Assembly (NCBI GenBank): GCA_028717345.1
Contig: JAQUNZ010000011.1
Coordinates: 1-45,684 of the forward strand
Reading direction: 5' to 3'
Source of the DNA: Candidatus Methanoperedens sp.
GTDB taxonomy: Archaea; Halobacteriota; Methanosarcinia; Methanosarcinales; Methanoperedenaceae
Length of the DNA: 45,684 bases
Position 1 is the stretch's first letter. Each line of letters begins with the position of its first letter. The translations under genes were made by a program, and so were the position numbers. This document shows, piece after piece, positions 41,158 to 45,684 of this stretch. The notes below the pieces were generated by a model. That model ran no database searches. It was not told where the DNA came from and saw only the letters and a program-made list of their open reading frames with translations.

Positions 41158-43088
41158 ACTTCTTTGTCTCCTTTATTTTTTGAAAATAATGGCAGCGTAA
41201 AGGTAAATGTGCTCCCTTCTCCGTATCTGCTCTCCACTGTTATCTCACCGCCGTGCAGTTCTACAAGCCTCCTTGTTATCGCTAGCCCAAGACCTGTGCC
41301 TCCATACTCATGTGATATCTCAGGATTTGCCTGCGCGAATTCTTTGAACAGCTTTCCAATATCTTCTTCTTTTATCCCTATACCTGTATCAGACACAGAG
41401 AACTTCGCCATATCCCCATCCTTTTTCGCTGTTATGGTGACTGTTCCCCCCTCCTTCTTACTGAACTTGACTGCATTGCTCAGGAGGTTGAAAAGTATCT
41501 GCTTGAACCTCTGTTTGTCAGCTTCGATAACGTCAAGCTGCGGGTCAAAAACCTGATTTAGGACAACATTGTGCGTTGAAGCTTTCTCTTTAATAAGGAT
41601 AAGTGTCTCGCTTATCGTACCAGGCACTGACATATTTTCCTTTACAAGCTCGATCTTACCGGCTTCCACCTTTGAAAGATCAAGGATGTCATTGATCAGA
41701 TCAAGAAGGAATTTGCTGCTGGTAATAACATTGTTAATGTAATGAGCCTGTTTTTCATTCAGTTCCCCGTACATTCCCTCAATCAGGAGTTCCGAGAAAC
41801 CGATGATGGAGTTAAGCGGGGTGCGAAGCTCATGGCTCATTGTCGCCAGGAACTCGGATTTTGCCCTGTTCGCGAACTCTAGCCGTTCTTTCTCAAACCG
41901 AATATCTTCTGCCCGCTTGATCTCAGTTATATCTTCCATCGTGGCAATCAAGAACGATGGCTTGCCATCAGCGTCTTTCACGACAGAAGCCACCAGGCTT
42001 GCCCATATGACAGTCCCATCCTTCCTTACGTATCGCTTTATCATTTTGTAGCTGTTTATTTTTCCCAGAATAGCCTCTCTGAAAAGTTCAACATTCGTTT
42101 GAATATCCTCAGGATATGTATAATCATGGAAGGACATTTTCCGAAGCTCTTGCAAACTATAGCCCAGCAGCTTCTCGAAAGCAGGATTGCTATCAATGAT
42201 CCGTCCATTCAGGTCTGCCAGGGCTATGCTGACAGCTGCACTATTGAACATCGTCCTGAAACGTTCCTCGCTTGCCCTTAGCATTTCATTGATCCGCTTC
42301 TGTTCTGTAATAGAGTTCTGCAGCTCTGCACCCATCCTGTTGAATGCCGCTGCCAGTTCGCCGATCTCGTCCTTTGAAGTGAATTCTATCCTTGCGTCAA
42401 GGTTACCACGCCCGATATTTTCCGCAGCATCCCTGAGTTTCATGACAGGATTTGATATACTCCTTGAAATACCATATCCAAATGACAGAGAGCCAATGAC
42501 TGCAATTATTCCGATTAAAAAGATAACTTTTTGAATATTATCCGCATTCATTTTAGCTTTATTATTCATTTCCTGCTGCAATCCGATCTCAAGTTTTGCC
42601 AGAGTCAGACCTTCCTGCCTGATATTTGCAGCGACATCGTCCAGTCTTCTTATTGATTTTTCATGATTTTCAAATTCAAACTTTCCTGATGAATTCAATT
42701 CATTATCGTGTTCCTGGAACAGTGACTCCCCTGTGGACCGAAGTTCATCAGTTCCAGCTCTCATCGAAGCTACAATATTTTTTGCCTGTTGGTTGGTCAC
42801 ATTATTTTCAATTATCGATATCTGTTCCCGTAAAGAGTCTATTCTCTGGTAAAATTTTTTCTTATCTGATCCATTATTCAATGTCAGATACAGCATTGCA
42901 TGCCCCTCTGCCCTTTTTGCATAACTGCTCAGTTCGTTTGACGCCTCTATTATGGAACCGAAATGCTCTTGACTCTGTTCAAAAGAATCGACAATAAGAT
43001 TATTTGTGTAAATACTGAAATACCACCCAAATCCTATAATTAATGAGACCACCACAAATCCAAGAATAATTTTCCGTCCAATCTTCAT
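41154..43088 (-). CDS. Membrane sensor histidine kinase (helical-bundle sensor, HAMP, PAS, HisKA, HATPase)
   Basis: This 644-residue kinase has TM1 (about 8-27), an extracellular helical sensor (about 28-186; a four-helix-bundle type like 4HB/CHASE3) and TM2 (about 187-208). A HAMP linker (about 208-260, SISNPVMKLRDAAENIGRGNLDARI) and one PAS domain (about 275-392) follow. The kinase core has His419 in [19 protein letters not shown] box NLLSNAVKFS, G1 VSDTGIGI and G2 GGTGLGL. Unlike its neighbours it has a real periplasm-side sensor and HAMP relay, like a chemoreceptor. Start ATG 43088 and stop overlap both neighbouring genes by 4 bases. Confidence 0.9.
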   Translation of the reverse strand: MKIGRKIILGFVVVSLIIGFGWYFSIYTNNLIVDSFEQSQEHFGSIIEASNELSSYAKRAEGHAMLYLTLNNGSDKKKFYQRIDSLREQISIIENNVTNQQAKNIVASMRAGTDELRSTGESLFQEHDNELNSSGKFEFENHEKSIRRLDDVAANIRQEGLTLAKLEIGLQQEMNNKAKMNADNIQKVIFLIGIIAVIGSLSFGYGISRSISNPVMKLRDAAENIGRGNLDARIEFTSKDEIGELAAAFNRMGAELQNSITEQKRINEMLRASEERFRTMFNSAAVSIALADLNGRIIDSNPAFEKLLGYSLQELRKMSFHDYTYPEDIQTNVELFREAILGKINSYKMIKRYVRKDGTVIWASLVASVVKDADGKPSFLIATMEDITEIKRAEDIRFEKERLEFANRAKSEFLATMSHELRTPLNSIIGFSELLIEGMYGELNEKQAHYINNVITSSKFLLDLINDILDLSKVEAGKIELVKENMSVPGTISETLILIKEKASTHNVVLNQVFDPQLDVIEADKQRFKQILFNLLSNAVKFSKKEGGTVTITAKKDGDMAKFSVSDTGIGIKEEDIGKLFKEFAQANPEISHEYGGTGLGLAITRRLVELHGGEITVESRYGEGSTFTFTLPLFSKNKGDKEV

Positions 43089-45331
43089 AATTCCGCCTTT
43101 TCAGGAACTAAAGGCAGATAAAAAGTGAATGTGCTGCCTTCACCGTATTTGCTCTCTACCGTTATCCTTCCTCCCAGGACCTCGACAAGCTTCTTTGAGA
43201 TCACAAGTCCAAGACCTGTTCCTTCATATTTTCTTGATATTCCAGTTTCAAGCTGCTCAAAACTCAGGAATATCCGCCCCATATCTTCATCTCTTATCCC
43301 TATACCAGTGTCCGAAACTTTGAACTTTGCCATCTCCCCTTCTTTTTCTGCAGTTATCGTCACAGTCCCGCCTTTGGGTTTACTGAACTTCACCGCATTG
43401 TCAAGGATGTTGTTGAGAACCTGCCTGAATCTGTTTGGGTCGGTCTCAATAAATTCAATGTCATGGCTTATCTGCTTTTTAATTATGATATTACGGCTTG
43501 CTGCCTTTTCTTTTATTACATCGACCACCGTATTAATAGCATTCGGGACAGACATTTTCTCGATAATTATTTCCATTTTCCCGGACTCCACCTTTGTGAG
43601 ATCAAGTATGTCGTCTATTATGCTAAGAAGGTGCTTTCCGCTGGAATAGACATTGTCCGCATAGCGCTGCTGCTTTTTATTCAGTTCTCCAGCATCTTTA
43701 TTCTTAAGGAGGTCAGAGAACCCGATAATCGCATTAAGAGGTGTGCGAAGTTCATGGCTCATGACAGAAAGGAACTCATTCTTTGTCCTGTTAGCAAGTT
43801 CCAAACGCTCGTTCTCGCGCCGCATCTCTTCGTTCCGCCTGCGTTCCGTGACATCCCTGAAAATCCCTAAATTATACGATCTCCCGGCGATATTCACGGA
43901 ACTTGTGTTGATATCCGCATAAAAAACAGTACCATCTTTTCTTTTAACAGGAATGTTCACAACAAGTGAAAATTCTCCTCTCGCCTGTTTATCGAACAAT
44001 TCCATGATCCAGGGTATATCCTTTTCTGGATGAATACCCATGACCGGGAGATTTAATATTTCTTCTTGACTGTAACCCAGCATCCTGCATATCGCTTTGT
44101 TTGCAATAAAGTTGTTTTTGGTCTCAACGTCTGTGAGCAATATCCCGTCTGTGGCATTATCAAAAAGTGTCCTGAACTTTTCTTCTGATTCTGCCAGTAC
44201 TTTAAGGCTCCGTTTGCGCTCCGTGATATCCCTCGCAATAGCAAACAATCCTTTAACTTCTCCTGCTACATTTTTATAAACACTGGCGCTACACAATACT
44301 TCTGTCACTTCACCTGAAGTGTGCCTGATGGCAAGCGGATAATTCCTGATAAATCCCTTCGAAAATACCTGCTGATGTCCTTCTCTTGCTTTTTCAGCTT
44401 CGGTAAAATAGTCAGAGAAATCGTTTCCAATAAGCTGGTCACGCGGCACCCCGGTCACAAGTTCCGCGGCTTCATTCACATCCGTTATCTTTCCTTCTTT
44501 ACTGATAGTTACAAACGGGTCAAGGCTTGCCTCGATCAGACTGCGCGTGTATAAAGAAACTTCACGCAATTTTTCATCTGCTATCTTGCGCTCTGTGATG
44601 TCGATAGCAAAGCCTATTATGCCAATAATGTTGCCCTTTGTATCACGATAAGGAATCTTATCTGTCGTTACCCATCTTGTTTCTTTTCTTATTTCAAGAG
44701 TTTCCATGATACCTAATTTGGGCTGACCTGAATCAATCACTTCTTTATCGTCTCTCCAGAAAGCTTCTGCCTGCTCCCCTGGATAAAGGTCAAAGAGAGA
44801 TATACCTTCTAACTCTTCTTTTGGCATTCCCATTATCCCGGCAAAAGTCTTGTTGACTCGTATGAATCTGTTCTCTTTATCTTTAAAGAAAAGCCATGCA
44901 GGCACAGAATCTAACATAATCTGCTGCTGTTTATTGGTGTTTCTCAGTTCAGCAGTGCGTTCTTTCACAATGTCCTCAAGGTGTCCCTGGTGTTTCTTGA
45001 GTTCCTCATTGCCCTTTTCAATTTTCTCACCCAATAAAACAACTAAAAAGGCAATAACCATAAACATAAAAGCCCGAATGGCATCATCATAAGTTATCGT
45101 CTCATTTTTAATAAAAATGTTGCTAAGAAGCAGCAATGCCACTAAAAACACGGCAACAACCATGCCTTTTCGTTTCCACCACAGGGCTGCCAGTACTATA
45201 GGGATATAAAAAAAGTGGGTAAAAACAATGGCTATCCTGAGTACCGCAAGAAAATAATAAGTAAGAAAAGAAGCGATAGCTAATATGATAACAATTATCA
45301 GAATCTTGTGCTTTTCTTTCAACTCAGACAT
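43085..45331 (-). CDS. Membrane sensor histidine kinase with three PAS domains
   Basis: This 748-residue kinase has four hydrophobic segments at the N-terminus (about 7-100), with no large outer loop. A coiled coil ([20 protein letters not shown]) precedes three consecutive PAS domains (about 130-250, 255-373, 380-496), each ending in an ITERK or VTERR-like PAC segment. The kinase core has His526 in [19 protein letters not shown] box [12 protein letters not shown]1 VSDTGIGI and G2 EGTGLGLV. I start at ATG 45331, which overlaps the preceding kinase stop by 8 bases; a start at 45391 would run deeper into that kinase. The three PAS modules suggest several intracellular cues, perhaps redox or ligand. 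Confidence 0.88.
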   Translation of the reverse strand: MSELKEKHKILIIVIILAIASFLTYYFLAVLRIAIVFTHFFYIPIVLAALWWKRKGMVVAVFLVALLLLSNIFIKNETITYDDAIRAFMFMVIAFLVVLLGEKIEKGNEELKKHQGHLEDIVKERTAELRNTNKQQQIMLDSVPAWLFFKDKENRFIRVNKTFAGIMGMPKEELEGISLFDLYPGEQAEAFWRDDKEVIDSGQPKLGIMETLEIRKETRWVTTDKIPYRDTKGNIIGIIGFAIDITERKIADEKLREVSLYTRSLIEASLDPFVTISKEGKITDVNEAAELVTGVPRDQLIGNDFSDYFTEAEKAREGHQQVFSKGFIRNYPLAIRHTSGEVTEVLCSASVYKNVAGEVKGLFAIARDITERKRSLKVLAESEEKFRTLFDNATDGILLTDVETKNNFIANKAICRMLGYSQEEILNLPVMGIHPEKDIPWIMELFDKQARGEFSLVVNIPVKRKDGTVFYADINTSSVNIAGRSYNLGIFRDVTERRRNEEMRRENERLELANRTKNEFLSVMSHELRTPLNAIIGFSDLLKNKDAGELNKKQQRYADNVYSSGKHLLSIIDDILDLTKVESGKMEIIIEKMSVPNAINTVVDVIKEKAASRNIIIKKQISHDIEFIETDPNRFRQVLNNILDNAVKFSKPKGGTVTITAEKEGEMAKFKVSDTGIGIRDEDMGRIFLSFEQLETGISRKYEGTGLGLVISKKLVEVLGGRITVESKYGEGSTFTFYLPLVPEKAEL

Positions 45332-45684
45332 AGCTGCATTCTCTTTTGCTGCGGTCAACCGGCAGTGTAAAGGTGAACGTGCTCCCTTCACCGTATCTGC
45401 TCTCCACCATTATGGTGCCGCCGTGCAGTTCAGTCAGCTTCTTTGATATCGCAAGCCCGAGCCCTGTCCCCCCGTATTTCCTGGTGATCTTGGCGTTGAT
45501 CTGTTCGAATTCCTTAAAGAGCTTTCCCAGGTCTTCCTCCCTTATTCCGATACCAGTATCAGAGACCGATATTACTGCATTACCCCCCTCCTTTTTCGAA
45601 ATAACTTTGACTGTTCCACCCTCGGTTTTGCTGAATTTTATTGCGTTGTTAATGAGGTTGAACAATATCTGTTTCACTCTCTGT
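45324..45684 (-). CDS. C-terminal end of a fourth histidine kinase, cut by the right edge
   Basis: About 119 residues are visible up to the edge, all from the HATPase domain: [21 protein letters not shown] (N box), [12 protein letters not shown] (G1), [23 protein letters not shown] (F and G2 boxes) and [12 protein letters not shown]. This is nearly the same as the equivalent part of the next three kinases, showing recent duplication. The N-terminal sensor lies outside the window. Its stop overlaps the next kinase start by 8 bases. Confidence 0.9.
   Translation of the reverse strand, partial: QRVKQILFNLINNAIKFSKTEGGTVKVISKKEGGNAVISVSDTGIGIREEDLGKLFKEFEQINAKITRKYGGTGLGLAISKKLTELHGGTIMVESRYGEGSTFTFTLPVDRSKRECSYV

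Overview
This window looks like chromosomal DNA of a methyl-coenzyme M reductase-type archaeon of the Methanosarcinales sphere. A Methanoperedens-like (ANME-2d) relative is my best guess, but that is inference. The support is archaeal information-processing genes (RPA plus an RPA-associated OB protein, FEN-1, ABCE1/RLI, ribosomal protein S6e, TiaS, class I LysRS, archaeal CoaD), genes specific to methane-metabolising archaea (a coenzyme M biosynthesis operon with cysteate synthase and fused ComDE, methanogenesis marker proteins 8 and 11, an AksA-type homocitrate synthase for coenzyme B), TATA-box promoters about 25 nt from start codons, and a PGF-CTERM secreted protein.

Layout. 1-4.7 kb: a gene end at the left edge, a GC-rich hairpin element, a sugar-nucleotide epimerase, a secreted cohesin/PGF-pre-PGF protein, a KaiC-like ATPase with a remnant histidine-kinase domain, and a secreted transglutaminase-like protein. 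5-8.1 kb: marker protein 8, coaD and lysS. 8.3-10.7 kb: a worn accessory patch with a VOC protein, a truncated AlkD-like gene, a TumE-type toxin-antitoxin pair and a hypothetical protein. 10.8-15.6 kb: the RPA operon, nadE, tiaS and an HTH regulator. 15.6-20.7 kb: a broken cupin gene, then the minus-strand operon marker protein 11 - IorA-like TPP protein - cysteate synthase - ComDE. 20.7-27 kb: a secreted Lon-like protease coupled to a PAP2 phosphatase, a 48-codon remnant, fen1, a DHH phosphoesterase and a PGF-CTERM surface protein. 27-35.6 kb: RLI, a small membrane protein, argB, S6e, aksA, a coupled ferredoxin/FAD oxidoreductase pair and a COG1107 RecJ-like protein. 35.7-38.1 kb: a DUF234 ATPase and malate dehydrogenase. 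38.2 kb to the right edge: a REC-PAS response regulator preceded by at least four overlapping histidine kinase genes.

How the genes fit together. Cysteate synthase makes cysteate from phosphoserine and sulfite; after transamination ComDE decarboxylates sulfopyruvate to sulfoacetaldehyde on the way to coenzyme M. The operon also carries an IorA-like protein without its ferredoxin domain or IorB partner, and marker protein 11, which shares a fold motif with TiaS encoded 6 kb away. These two are good candidates for undefined steps of CoM synthesis and are the most promising lead in the window. The kinase operon, and the KaiC-like protein that carries a His-less copy of the same HisKA domain, suggest an expanded sensory network.

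Three degraded or miniature genes (cupin, AlkD, TrmO/TsaA-like) and a 53-residue ferredoxin are easily missed and are listed. I saw no tRNA, rRNA, CRISPR array or complete insertion sequence.
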